The position numbers were made by a program, and so were the translations under genes. Shown here piece by piece: positions 1-8,350 of a stretch of 64,000 nucleotides of DNA; the stretch's first letter is position 1, and every line of letters starts with the position of its first letter. Origin of the DNA: Metabacillus kandeliae (GTDB taxonomy: Bacteria; Bacillota; Bacilli; Bacillales; Bacillaceae). Location: the NCBI RefSeq assembly GCF_021166585.1, contig NZ_JAJOZE010000014.1, positions 1 through 64,000 of the forward strand, in the 5' to 3' direction. The notes under the pieces were generated by a model, which ran no database searches, was not told where the DNA came from, and saw only the letters and a list, made by a program, of their open reading frames with translations.

Positions 1-13
1 ATAAAAAGGAAAA

Positions 14-292
14 GTCGCCGATATCAGTGGAGGAACCGCCGATATACGCGCTGCATCCGCCGATAAGAAGATCTTATTGAATGAAAAGCCGTGCTGGGGG
101 CTGAAAAATTTAGTGAATTTGCTTAGTAAAAGGCGAATGCAATCAAACAAATGCCAGGTCGCCGATATATTCGGCATTTCGCCGATATACCGGGCTGATC
201 CGCCGATATAATGTATCCATCCGCCGATATAAAGGAAAAGTCGCCGATATCAATGGAGGAACCGCCGATATACGCTCCGCATCCGCCGATAT
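14..292. repeat. 21-bp-period CGCCGATAT array with a ~230-bp tandem duplication
   Basis: The core CGCCGATAT begins at 16, 37 and 58, and again at 160, 180, 201, 222, 242, 263 and 284, so spacing is 20-21 bp throughout. The first block (about 1-65) is repeated almost exactly at about 228-290, and the flanking AAAAGCCGTGCTG occurs at ~85 and ~322, so a ~230-bp unit is tandemly duplicated. The region 1-453 contains no credible gene. Related arrays lie at 19.75, 47.58, 55.99 and 62.73 kb. Confidence 0.9.
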
Positions 293-453
293 ACAGCTCG
301 CCGGCAGTTCTTATTTAACAAAAAGCCGTGCTGAGTACTCCTAATAACAGCGAAACTGCATCATAACTGACTCTTTCTACTGAATCGCATTGCCCTTAAC
401 GCTGTATCGCTGCCCGCTCCACTTACCGCCCGCTCCACTTACCGCCCATTCCC

Positions 454-1941
454 TTATACCCCGCCCCATTTCCCCGATATCGACCGATACACATGAATGC
501 CGCTAACCGATACGCCCACCGTTCCGGCCCCGGGAAATACGCTGTCACCGCAGAGATAGAGGTTTTTTACGCCTGTTCTATGGGATAGGCTGTTAAAGAG
601 GGCGTGATCAAGAGTTTGCGGAAATCCGCCGACCATGCCGTCAGGTCTTTTTGTGAATCGCTCCCATGCTTTTGGGGCCCCAGGGAGCTCCTGCAGGATG
701 CCTTCTTCAATGCGGGGGAACAGCTGCTTGATGCCTTTCATCATTTTTGCTTTTAGCTGAGGTTTGTAATGGTCATAGTCTTCTTTTGTTTTCCAGCGGT
801 CCAATGAAGTATGCGTACTGACGGTCATGGTCCTTATGCCGAGGGGAGCCCGAATTCTGTCACCCTGAGCTGAGAGTGAGAGAAAAAGGTGTTCGCCTTC
901 TGCCATATCGCCTGTGTCTGATTGAAGAACCTGGGCAAACAGGGGCGGATTTTCAGGCAGGACATTTTCGTCGATAGCAAGGTAAAGGGTCATTGTGCCC
1001 CACTGGGAGATAGGTGCTTTTTTCTTATAGGAGGAGCTGCACTGCTTTTTTAATGGCTCATCCAAAAGGTTTAAAAAGCTTTGCAGCGGCAGGTTGCAGA
1101 CGACATGGTCGGCTTCCCATGTTTGTCCTTTTCTGTCTGCTGCTATAAATGTAGAGCCTTCTTTTTTTATGGATGTGACCCATTTCCGTTTAAGCATTTC
1201 TGCCCCGCTATTTTCCGCAGCCTTTTGCAAGGCTTCTGCTATTTGATACAGTCCGCCTTCAACATAAAAGGCACCATCATGGTAGATGCTGAGAGCATAG
1301 GCCCCGATCACGGCGGAGCAATCTTCAGCAGTTGTTTGCATGGAGTCGATCAGCTGGGCGTCAAGGAGGTGGAGAAAATCTTGCAGCTCCTCCAGTCCGT
1401 GCTTTTTGATCAGTTTTCCGAACGGTGCATGCAAATAGGGGAGCAGCCTTGCTGTACCCGGCTTCAGCGAGCCCATTGCTCCAATCCATTCCTTTACTGT
1501 CTTTGGCGGCAGCGCCGGAAGAGGGCCGAGCATGGAACGGACTTCTTTGCCGATTTGCCAGACTTCTTCAAAAAAGCTCTCAATGCTCGTCATGTTTTCT
1601 GGAAAAAGCTTTTCCAGTTCTTTAAGATAAGCTTTACGGTCCTTTTTATATGAAAGAGAGCCTCCAGGAAAGTGAATTTGCATGATTTCCTCAAGAGGCT
1701 TTGCATGCGGAAAAGGCATCCCTAGGCTTTCAAATACTCTGCTGTGAATGCCGCCGGACTCAAAACCCATGCCGAGGGTGGCCCCTGCGGGAAAAAGATA
1801 GCTGCCTCTTGTGAATTTCCCGGCGCAGCCGCCCCACTCATTTGAAGCTTCCAGGACCGTCACATTGAAATTTTCTTTTGCGAGGAGAGCTGCGGCTGTC
1901 AGTCCGCCGATTCCTCCTCCGATAACCAGGACATTTTCCAT
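454..1941 (-). CDS. Phytoene desaturase-family FAD-dependent oxidoreductase
   Basis: A 495-aa flavoprotein of the CrtI/CrtN desaturase and carotenoid isomerase superfamily. The N-terminal Rossmann motif GGGIGG is at residues 8-13, and a second FAD-contact motif (LCGDSVFPGAGTVG) lies near residue 465. Family members desaturate or isomerise carotenoid or related polyprenoid substrates. The start is supported by AGGAG about ten bases upstream. No other carotenoid gene is visible next to it, so the substrate cannot be assigned. The gene is monocistronic on the minus strand and its promoter region abuts that of the divergent hydrolase gene. Confidence 0.85.
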   Translation of the reverse strand: MENVLVIGGGIGGLTAAALLAKENFNVTVLEASNEWGGCAGKFTRGSYLFPAGATLGMGFESGGIHSRVFESLGMPFPHAKPLEEIMQIHFPGGSLSYKKDRKAYLKELEKLFPENMTSIESFFEEVWQIGKEVRSMLGPLPALPPKTVKEWIGAMGSLKPGTARLLPYLHAPFGKLIKKHGLEELQDFLHLLDAQLIDSMQTTAEDCSAVIGAYALSIYHDGAFYVEGGLYQIAEALQKAAENSGAEMLKRKWVTSIKKEGSTFIAADRKGQTWEADHVVCNLPLQSFLNLLDEPLKKQCSSSYKKKAPISQWGTMTLYLAIDENVLPENPPLFAQVLQSDTGDMAEGEHLFLSLSAQGDRIRAPLGIRTMTVSTHTSLDRWKTKEDYDHYKPQLKAKMMKGIKQLFPRIEEGILQELPGAPKAWERFTKRPDGMVGGFPQTLDHALFNSLSHRTGVKNLYLCGDSVFPGAGTVGVSVSGIHVYRSISGKWGGV

Positions 1942-2085
1942 TATCTGTACGCTCCTAAATTCGTCTTGCAGGTTCTTTACCCGAAGCAGGCCAAAAGAAA
2001 AATTTCATTGGCATATTCTCTTGGACAACTCTTTTTTACATATACTTTTTGTAGTGAAATAATTAAAAGAAGCGAAGGTGGTAAA

Positions 2086-3021
2086 GTGTGGATTGTCATT
2101 TCAGCAGGTGCTTTGATTGTGCTTATCCTGCTTTTTGCTGCCATATCCTTTTATTTTTCCAATCTTATTATTTTCCCGCGAAAAGTGGAATATAAAGAAA
2201 CCTACCGAATCGGGGTAAAAAGCGGGGAAATTGATACAGATGTGTTCAATCAGCTGCAGAAGGAAGAGCTGTTTATTGATTCTTACCATGATTACCAGAT
2301 TCATGGACTCTATTTTCCATGCGGGAACAGCCAGAAGGTTGTGATCATTGCCCATGGCATAACTTGGTCACTGTTCGGCAGCTATAAATATGTCGAGATG
2401 TTTCATGAGAAAGGATACAATGTGCTGCTCTGCGATCACCGGTTTCATGGATTGAGCGGGGGAAATCATACGTCCTTCGGCTATTTTGAAAAGGATGATC
2501 TTCAGGCATGGGTTGATTATTTTTATGATAGGATCGGGAGCAGTGTTTTTGTAGGGGTGCTTGGCGAATCGCTTGGAGGGGCATCCGCTTTGCAGTTTGT
2601 GAAAAAGGATAAGCGGGTCGGCTTTTGCATTTCCGATTGTTCCTTCAGTGATTTAACGTCACTGCTCAGGCTGCGGCTGAAGGCGGATTTTAAAATCCGT
2701 TTTGAACCGCTCATCTCTTTTACAAGCTTTGTGACAAGGCTGCGCTACGGATGGGGATTCAGGGAAATATCGCCGATTGCGGGTCTGGATAAACTGGAGA
2801 CACCTGTGCTTTTCATCCACGGTGTTGAGGATGATTTTATTCCATACAAAATGTCTGTTGATATGTACCATTTGAAAAAGGGGATAAAAAAGCTTTATCT
2901 TGTACCGAATGCCGGCCATGCCCAGGCTTTTCTTGCGGATAAAACCGGCTATAAAAAGCATATTGGCGAATTTTTAAAAGAAATAGAACAGAGGAAAATC
3001 CGGCTGCCTGCATACGAGTAG
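2086..3021 (+). CDS. Alpha/beta hydrolase, YqkD-like, membrane-anchored
   Basis: A 311-aa protein starting at a GTG preceded by GAAGGTGG; the open frame upstream has no better start. Residues ~2-30 form one hydrophobic helix, so the enzyme is probably anchored with its domain outside. The fold is an alpha/beta hydrolase: an oxyanion HG motif (AHGIT), the nucleophile elbow GESLGG (Ser ~162), an acid in HGVEDDF and the final His in NAGHAQAF. The sequence pattern resembles B. subtilis YqkD. The substrate is unknown. Confidence 0.85.
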   Translation: MWIVISAGALIVLILLFAAISFYFSNLIIFPRKVEYKETYRIGVKSGEIDTDVFNQLQKEELFIDSYHDYQIHGLYFPCGNSQKVVIIAHGITWSLFGSYKYVEMFHEKGYNVLLCDHRFHGLSGGNHTSFGYFEKDDLQAWVDYFYDRIGSSVFVGVLGESLGGASALQFVKKDKRVGFCISDCSFSDLTSLLRLRLKADFKIRFEPLISFTSFVTRLRYGWGFREISPIAGLDKLETPVLFIHGVEDDFIPYKMSVDMYHLKKGIKKLYLVPNAGHAQAFLADKTGYKKHIGEFLKEIEQRKIRLPAYE

Positions 3022-3098
3022 GCAGTTTTTTGTTTAAAAAATTCCCAGGAAGGATATTAGTTAAGGGTGAACAAAACCATTTGGGAGGTCATATAACC

Positions 3099-3614
3099 AT
3101 GGCAAAGAAAATTGCTGTACCTTTAACGAATTACTTCGAGGATGTAGAATACACAGATCCAGCGAAAGAATTTAAAGAAGCGGGACATGAGCTGACGGTT
3201 ATCGGCATGGAAAAAGGCGAAACAATCAAAGGGAAGCAGGGAGACGCTACTGTTAATTCGGATGCAGGCATTGATGATGTGAATCCGAACGACTTTGACG
3301 CCCTTTTAATTCCTGGCGGATTTTCACCTGACCAGCTGCGCGCGGATGACCGTTTTGTCACATTCGTCAAGCATTTTATGGATGAAAAGAAACTGGTATT
3401 TGCGATCTGCCACGGACCGCAGCTGCTGATTACAGCGAAAACGCTTGAAGGACGCAAAGCAACAGGCTTTAAATCCATTCAGGTTGATATGGAATATGCT
3501 GGAGCAACTGTAGAGGATAAAGAGGTTGTCGTTTGCGGCGACCAGCTTGTCACAAGCCGTCAGCCTGACGATATCCCAGCCTTTGTAAGAGAGTCTCTTA
3601 AGCTGCTTCAATAA
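3099..3614 (+). CDS. yfkM: DJ-1/PfpI general stress protein YfkM
   Basis: A 171-aa type 1 glutamine-amidotransferase-like protein of the PfpI/DJ-1 family. It starts at ATG 3099 behind GGGAGG; the upstream in-frame extension lacks a ribosome binding site. The reactive cysteine sits in the nucleophile elbow AICHGPQ (Cys ~104), and the PGGFSPDQLR stretch is typical of YfkM. Family members act as stress-induced deglycases or chaperone-like proteases. It heads a yfk cluster in the same order as B. subtilis. Confidence 0.92.
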   Translation: MAKKIAVPLTNYFEDVEYTDPAKEFKEAGHELTVIGMEKGETIKGKQGDATVNSDAGIDDVNPNDFDALLIPGGFSPDQLRADDRFVTFVKHFMDEKKLVFAICHGPQLLITAKTLEGRKATGFKSIQVDMEYAGATVEDKEVVVCGDQLVTSRQPDDIPAFVRESLKLLQ

Positions 3615-3621
3615 TTAACTG

Positions 3622-3659
3622 CAAAACAGGCTCCTTTTTACAGGGAGCCTGTTTTTTTC
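3622..3659 (+). terminator. Intrinsic terminator of yfkM
   Basis: The stem ACAGGCTCC / GGGAGCCTGT is followed by a T-run. The stem also overlaps the 3' end of the small minus-strand gene at 3638-3814. Confidence 0.85.
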
Positions 3660-3814
3660 TGATTATCCAGTGATTCATCAGCAGGATTTGCATCAATCTC
3701 TTTTGCATCTTCCGGATGAATGCCGGATTTCAGCGAAAGCACAATTCCGATGACAGCAAAAATAAGAAAAAGTGAAAAAACAGCTGTAACAAGCCACCAG
3801 CCGGCCAATTGCAT
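3638..3814 (-). CDS. Small single-span membrane protein (58 aa)
   Basis: The open frame starts at an ATG with an ideal GGGAGGCGG ribosome binding site. The 58-residue product begins MQLAGWWLVTAVFSLF, has one hydrophobic helix (residues ~4-28), then an acidic, Asn/Asp/Glu-rich tail ending NQKKTGSL. The stop codon lies inside the yfkM terminator, so the genes converge. I do not recognise a named family. Confidence 0.7.
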   Translation of the reverse strand: MQLAGWWLVTAVFSLFLIFAVIGIVLSLKSGIHPEDAKEIDANPADESLDNQKKTGSL

Positions 3815-3872
3815 CCGCCTCCCTTACCTAACATATATTCAGGAAAGGGAAGCTGGATACATATTGCTTTGC

Positions 3873-4094
3873 TTATTTTTTCAAGCTGCCGAGTTCTTCA
3901 ACAATCGCCTGCATGTCTCTTGGGCTAAAGCTGTCTTTTTTCATCACGTAGTCATAAATTTCTTTCAGTTCTTCATACATTTCTCCATTAAAGTGAGCCG
4001 GCTTAATCGCACCGATGTTTACGACTTTCAGTTTTTCTTTTATGGCTTCGATCATGTATTCAATGTTTTCTGTGGATTTTTCCGTTAGATTCAT
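3873..4094 (-). CDS. yfkK: DUF1128 family protein YfkK
   Basis: A 73-aa soluble helical protein matching the YfkK/DUF1128 pattern ([14 protein letters not shown], then [20 protein letters not shown]). The ATG at 4094 is chosen because GGAAGGA sits at a proper distance; an ATG three codons upstream overlaps that site. It lies divergent to the phosphatase gene, as in the yfk cluster of B. subtilis. The function is not established. Confidence 0.88.
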   Translation of the reverse strand: MNLTEKSTENIEYMIEAIKEKLKVVNIGAIKPAHFNGEMYEELKEIYDYVMKKDSFSPRDMQAIVEELGSLKK

Positions 4095-4224
4095 CTTTTT
4101 CATTCCTTCCCAATGTTCCTTTTGCTACGTTTTATTGTAACATGGAAACAGATAATCCTATACGCTTGCCTATAAAAGATTGAAGCATGCAAAAAGCGGG
4201 AATGGGACGACAGGAGGAACGATC

Positions 4225-4695
4225 ATGATAAGAGTGCTTTTTGTCTGCCTGGGCAATATTTGCCGTTCTCCTATGGCAGAAGCAGTTTTGAAAAAATTGA
4301 TAAGGGAGGAGGGGCTGGAGGAAAAGATTGAGGTGGATTCAGCCGGCACTGGAAGCTGGCATACGGGAAGCGAGCCGCATGAGGGCACGCGGGCCATTTT
4401 GGACAAATACGACATCGATTACAGCGGCATGGCAGCGAGAACCATTAACAAAGCGGACTTAACAAGGTTTCAGTATATCATTTGCATGGATGCTGAGAAT
4501 CTTGGCAATCTTCACCGGATGGCAGGGTTCCAAAAAACTGGCTTTATTGGAAGGCTGATGGACTTTGCTGAAAACCAGGAGAACGCTGATGTCCCTGATC
4601 CGTACTTCACAGGAAATTTCGATGAAGTGTATGAAATGGTGACAGACGGATGCAAAGGGCTTTTGAAAACAATAAAAGATGAAAATAACTTGTAG
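4225..4695 (+). CDS. yfkJ: Low-molecular-weight protein-tyrosine phosphatase YfkJ
   Basis: A 156-aa LMW-PTP. The P-loop CLGNICRS near residue 7 carries the nucleophilic Cys and the phosphate-binding Arg, and the general-acid Asp is in VPDPYF near residue 122. The start follows AGGAGG. Members dephosphorylate phosphotyrosine on cytosolic proteins. It is followed 15 bp later by yfkI and yfkH, a probable operon linked to stress survival in B. subtilis. Confidence 0.95.
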   Translation: MIRVLFVCLGNICRSPMAEAVLKKLIREEGLEEKIEVDSAGTGSWHTGSEPHEGTRAILDKYDIDYSGMAARTINKADLTRFQYIICMDAENLGNLHRMAGFQKTGFIGRLMDFAENQENADVPDPYFTGNFDEVYEMVTDGCKGLLKTIKDENNL

Positions 4696-4710
4696 GAAAG
4701 GGGCATACTT

Positions 4711-5067
4711 ATGAGTAAAAATAACAAATTAGTGCAAAATATGGTAATCGGGGCTGCTGCAGGAGCATTGCTGTCTCTATTACATAAGCCGACAAGACAA
4801 TCGCTCACTTCAGAAGGAAAAGTACTTTGGAGAAGAGTGCAGGAATATGTGCACGAGCCATCCCTTTTAACAGATGATGTGAAAGCAGTGACAGAAAGAA
4901 CAAGAGACCTTGTTCAGCGCCTCACAACAGATGTGCAGTACGTCAACGAAAAGGTTCACCAGCTGAAAGAGACTACGCCTGCCGTTTTGGAAACCCTGAA
5001 GGAAACGAAGGATGTTATGTTTGCCTCAACTTTGGAGGAAACACGGGAGGCTAAAAAGGGAATGTAG
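4711..5067 (+). CDS. yfkI: YfkI/YtxH-like envelope-stress protein
   Basis: A 118-aa protein with a short hydrophobic, Ala/Gly-rich N-terminal segment (VIGAAAGALLSLL) followed by a long amphipathic, probably coiled-coil region rich in Glu, Lys and Thr. This layout is that of YtxH-type proteins, and its position between yfkJ and yfkH matches YfkI. The ribosome binding site is AGGAAAGGGG. The biochemical role is unknown. Confidence 0.75.
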   Translation: MSKNNKLVQNMVIGAAAGALLSLLHKPTRQSLTSEGKVLWRRVQEYVHEPSLLTDDVKAVTERTRDLVQRLTTDVQYVNEKVHQLKETTPAVLETLKETKDVMFASTLEETREAKKGM

Positions 5068-5070
5068 TTT

Positions 5071-5892
5071 ATGGAGGTAAGACCAAAGGGTTCTTTGCTG
5101 AGGGAATTATTTTTCCGCTTTGAAAGAGACGAGGTCGCGGGACTAGCCGCTGAGCTTGCCTACTTTTTTCTGCTCGCACTGTTTCCATTTCTGATTTTCT
5201 TGATTACGCTGATTGGCTATCTGCCGCTGTCCATTGATGACATATTAAGTGTGATCAGAGAGTATGCACCAGGCCAAAGTGTGCAAATCATTGAAATGAC
5301 GCTGCAGCAAATATTGAACAAGCAGAACAGCGGACTTCTTTCCTTCAGTATTATATTTGCTCTATGGTCTGCCTCAAGCGGCATCAATGCGATTGTCAGG
5401 TCATTCAACAGAGCCTATGAGGCGAAGGAGACCCGCCCGTTTATCGTAGCGCGTGGGACAATCATTTTATTGACCGTCGCCATGATCTTTGTCGTGATCG
5501 TCGCGCTTTTGCTGCCGGTGTTTGGTGAATATATCGGCAAATTTATCTTCAGCTCCCTCGGCCTTCCGAAAATGTTCATGGCAGTTTGGAATGCGATGCG
5601 CTACATTGTCAGCGCCATGATCATTTTTATTGTCCTGACGGCTTTGTATTATTTTGGGCCAAGCAAGAGGAACTATGTCAAATCAGTGCTTCCCGGGTCC
5701 TTTGCGGCTACGGTTTGCTGGGTATTGGTTTCTTCGATGTTCTCTTACTATGTGAGCCACTTTGGAAATTACAGTGCAACATACGGCAGCATCGGAGGCA
5801 TTATTGTGCTGCTGGTCTGGCTCTATCTGACAGGGATGATCATTATCCTCGGAGGAGAGCTGAACGCCATTCTCTATCAAAGAAAGCAGTGA
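5071..5892 (+). CDS. yfkH: YihY/virulence factor BrkB family membrane protein YfkH
   Basis: A 273-aa polytopic protein of the YihY family, once called RNase BN. It has about six hydrophobic spans and the family segments AAELAYFFLLALFPF and ATYGSIGGIIVLLVWLYLTG. It starts 3 bp after the yfkI stop, so it is translationally coupled. The family's activity is unsettled; nuclease activity is no longer credited to it. Confidence 0.92.
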   Translation: MEVRPKGSLLRELFFRFERDEVAGLAAELAYFFLLALFPFLIFLITLIGYLPLSIDDILSVIREYAPGQSVQIIEMTLQQILNKQNSGLLSFSIIFALWSASSGINAIVRSFNRAYEAKETRPFIVARGTIILLTVAMIFVVIVALLLPVFGEYIGKFIFSSLGLPKMFMAVWNAMRYIVSAMIIFIVLTALYYFGPSKRNYVKSVLPGSFAATVCWVLVSSMFSYYVSHFGNYSATYGSIGGIIVLLVWLYLTGMIIILGGELNAILYQRKQ

Positions 5893-5976
5893 TTTCCAGT
5901 GTGGAAAAAAATTGTCCGGAAACAATAAAATTGAAGCCGAGCATGCTTCAATTTGCTTTTCCGGGAGGAACCTTAC

Positions 5977-6078
5977 ATGAGCAGCAAAAAAGGCGGCAGC
6001 CATAACAAGCAAAATTCCAAAAGCAAACCGTCCAAAAAGACAAGCGGAAGTGCAAACGGACAAAACGGCTATCACTAA
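5977..6078 (+). CDS. Small basic Ser/Lys/Gly-rich protein (33 aa)
   Basis: The ATG follows CCGGGAGGAA at good spacing. The 33-residue product is almost entirely Ser, Lys, Gly, Asn and Gln (begins MSSKKGGSHNKQNSK). Composition recalls minor small acid-soluble spore proteins, but no diagnostic motif is visible. It lies between yfkH and its terminator. Confidence 0.6.
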   Translation: MSSKKGGSHNKQNSKSKPSKKTSGSANGQNGYH

Positions 6079-6082
6079 TACA

Positions 6083-6125
6083 GCGCCAGAACTTTGAAGC
6101 AATTGCTCATGGTTCTGGCTGTTTT
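6083..6125 (+). terminator. Intrinsic terminator after the yfkJ-I-H cluster
   Basis: AGCGCCAGAAC pairs with GTTCTGGCTG and is followed by T-rich sequence. Confidence 0.75.
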
Positions 6126-6191
6126 TATGCTGAAGGCTGGTGTATGATAGCATTTTAACAGTGGACGTCAATTAATCCGGAGGTACATAAC

Positions 6192-6992
6192 ATGGAAAAA
6201 CAATCATTGCTGTTTATCGGGGCAGGCAGGATGGCGGAGGCGATCATCGGCGGGCTTTTTCGAAACAGAAAAGAGGATCTGGAAGCTGTATATGTCTCAA
6301 ATACAGGAAACATGGAAAGGCTTTATGCCCTAAAGGCAAAGTATCCTGTTCATACATCGGAAAACTGGAAAGCGGATGCCGCCAAGTCGGACGTGATCGT
6401 ACTGGCAATGCCCCCTTCAGCGCATGAAGAGGTTCTGCAGGAGCTGTCAGGTGTTCTTTCCGGTCAATTGGTTGTAACGATAGCGGCTGGAATCGGTCCA
6501 TCTTATCTGGAGGAAAGGCTGCCTGAAAAGACGCCTGCTGCCTGGATCATGCCAAATACCTCAGCAATGATCGGCAAGTCGATGTCTCTTTATGCTGCAG
6601 GAAAAGCAGTAAACACAGAGCATCGCGAGGTTCTCCGGATGATCCTGGAAGCGATCGGTGAATATGAAGAATTTACAGAAGAAGAGGTTCATTTGCTGAC
6701 AGCTGTCACGGGAAGTGCACCGGCGTTCTTATACTATTTTGCCGAAACGCTGATAGAAGCAGCAGAAAAGCTCGGAATAGAAAAAGAGAAAGCAAAAAAA
6801 CTGGTTATTCAAATGATTTACGGCTCAAGTGCCATGCTGCATGAAGAGAATAATCCAGAAGCGCTCCGCGATCAAGTGACAACCCCTGGCGGCGCGACCG
6901 CAGAAGGCATGAAGGTGCTGTTCAGGCATAACCTCGCAGAAATCATGAAAGAAGCCGTTGAAGCCACTAACCGCAAGGCACGGGGAGAATAA
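6192..6992 (+). CDS. proC: Pyrroline-5-carboxylate reductase
   Basis: A 266-aa enzyme that reduces 1-pyrroline-5-carboxylate to proline with NAD(P)H, the last step of proline synthesis. The dinucleotide fold FIGAGRMAEAIIGG lies at residues ~8-21, and the C-terminal dimerisation domain holds the family signature around TTPGGATAEGMKVL. The start is preceded by CCGGAGG. It is monocistronic. Several Bacillus paralogues exist (ProG, ProH, ProI) and which one this represents cannot be settled here. Confidence 0.95.
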   Translation: MEKQSLLFIGAGRMAEAIIGGLFRNRKEDLEAVYVSNTGNMERLYALKAKYPVHTSENWKADAAKSDVIVLAMPPSAHEEVLQELSGVLSGQLVVTIAAGIGPSYLEERLPEKTPAAWIMPNTSAMIGKSMSLYAAGKAVNTEHREVLRMILEAIGEYEEFTEEEVHLLTAVTGSAPAFLYYFAETLIEAAEKLGIEKEKAKKLVIQMIYGSSAMLHEENNPEALRDQVTTPGGATAEGMKVLFRHNLAEIMKEAVEATNRKARGE

Positions 6993-7056
6993 GCAGAAAG
7001 GGTTTCTGCCTTTCCGGAATCTCCCCAAAAAGCTAAAGTTCTGTAAAAGAAAAGTC

Positions 7057-7087
7057 AGCATACAGGCCCATTTCTGTATGCTTTTTA
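7057..7087 (+). terminator. Intrinsic terminator of proC
   Basis: AGCATACAG / CTGTATGCT stem followed by TTTT. The rest of 6993-7384 shows no clear gene. Confidence 0.8.
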
Positions 7088-7384
7088 GCATTTCCAGCCG
7101 ATGAAAATGGAAATCAGGGTGTTCTTTCCCACAGATTCAAATGCTCTGAATGCGTCCATGGAAGGGAAAGCGTTCATATTGCTGTAACAAAAATGTATTA
7201 TTTAGAAATGCGCTGGGAATTGTTTGTTTTCTGCTTTAAGGTGGTATTGTTAAGTGTGACAATGGTATCTGGACAGATCGAATTTTAAGAGGTAGTCTAT
7301 AAATGGAGAGAAGTTTGTGAAATATTGGATATATTGCAACTACTCGTGGCCGGCTGATAATCTAAAGACGGAGAGGCGATTAAA

Positions 7385-7531
7385 TTGGAAAATGGCAGCA
7401 GACTGAAAAAACTCGAAGCATTTGCTGACAAGTACCGCAAATTGGGAATTCAAATCGAAGTAGTCAAGTCTAGAATGGAACTTTCCAAGGAACTGGAATA
7501 TCTTCAAACAGTTCATGCCAAGTCCTCTTGA
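7385..7531 (+). CDS. Small hypothetical helical protein (48 aa)
   Basis: A TTG start lies nine bases after GGAGAGG. The product (begins MENGSRLKKLEAFADKYRKL) is Lys/Glu-rich and predicted helical, with no Cys and no membrane segment. A short overlapping GTG frame starts at 7316 but looks less protein-like. The call rests on the ribosome binding site and codon content only. Confidence 0.45.
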   Translation: MENGSRLKKLEAFADKYRKLGIQIEVVKSRMELSKELEYLQTVHAKSS

Positions 7532-7799
7532 AAAAAGCTTAAGCGCCTGAACGGCCAAACTGGTTTCACCGGATGAACGGCAAAGGCCATAGGCGCTGAA
7601 ATTGGAAGCGGATTTGATCCTTAGCATCTCAGATGATTTTGTTATGGATGAAATTTTAATACATAAAAGAGGCATTCTGGCAATTTGGCTGGATGCTTTT
7701 TTTAATTGGTAAACTAAAAGGGGATGGGAGATAACTGTAACAACTATCCTCAAAGACGAACAATGTCTAGATGATATGAATAGTTCAGCTGGAGGAACA

Positions 7800-7936
7800 G
7801 GATCGTTCCATTACGCTGCAGCCACTCCCTTTCCGCGGGGAGGAAGGCTTTAGCCTCCTCGGCTTCGCCTGCGGGGTCTCAGCCTTTCCTCTACTTCCCG
7901 CAGGAGTTGAGTGGCTTCCGCTCCATTCCACTAAAG
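7800..7936. repeat. GC-rich palindromic interspersed repeat, variant copy
   Basis: It contains CTTTCCGCGGGGAGG, CCTCGGCTTCGCCTGCGGGG and CCCGCAGGAGT, the conserved blocks of the GC-rich elements at 15.53 and 56.26 kb, and can fold into a long hairpin. This is the most divergent copy. The stretch 7532-8076 holds this repeat and the terminator below, but no gene. Confidence 0.8.
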
Positions 7937-7976
7937 TTTACGATCCTTAGGAAGAATAAACTCTTCTTATACCAAA

Positions 7977-8039
7977 TAAAAACCCGAACTATTAGGGAAA
8001 TAATTCACTTAAATCCACCTAATCATTCGGGTTTTTCAT
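7977..8039. terminator. Bidirectional hairpin terminator
   Basis: AAAACCCGAA pairs with TTCGGGTTTTT across a ~40-nt AT-rich loop. It lies downstream of the minus-strand gene ending at 8077, so it probably ends that transcript. Confidence 0.7.
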
Positions 8040-8076
8040 TGTCTGAAATACTTATGTCCCAGCCTCTTTTTTCACT

Positions 8077-8226
8077 CTAACCTTCATTCTGCTCTAGACT
8101 TGCTGCATACATCACCGTGTAAATGTGCTCGATTTCTTCATCTGTCATAATGGAAAGGGCCCCAACATCAAAGGACCTTCTGCTTGAAATGTATTGCACC
8201 ATATTTCTTCTTTCCTGCCTGCTCAT
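8077..8226 (-). CDS. BH0509-like small protein (49 aa)
   Basis: The ATG follows AAGGAGGAAAATAAA. The 49-residue product (begins MSRQERRNMVQYISSRRSFD, then MTDEEIEHIYTVMY) has the RxNMxxYI and MTDxxIEHIY blocks I associate with BH0509-family proteins of Bacillaceae. It is cytosolic with no membrane segment. The function is unknown. Confidence 0.7.
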   Translation of the reverse strand: MSRQERRNMVQYISSRRSFDVGALSIMTDEEIEHIYTVMYAASLEQNEG

Positions 8227-8314
8227 TTTATTTTCCTCCTTGTTATGATACAGATTAGGTTTCGTTTTTATTATTATATAACAGAGTATTCAGAATGTTC
8301 AATAGAAAATAAAA

Positions 8315-8350
8315 AAAAGAAGAGATTCAAATTGAAATCTCTTCTTTTTG
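8315..8350. terminator. Bidirectional hairpin overlapping the MFS gene stop
   Basis: AAGAAGAGATT / AATCTCTTCTTTTT is a near-perfect palindrome. The yfkF-like gene ends inside it. Confidence 0.8.

Noticed and set aside
7316..7406. 29-codon GTG frame overlapping the 48-aa gene
   Set aside because: Unlikely composition and complete overlap; the 7385 start has the better-spaced site.
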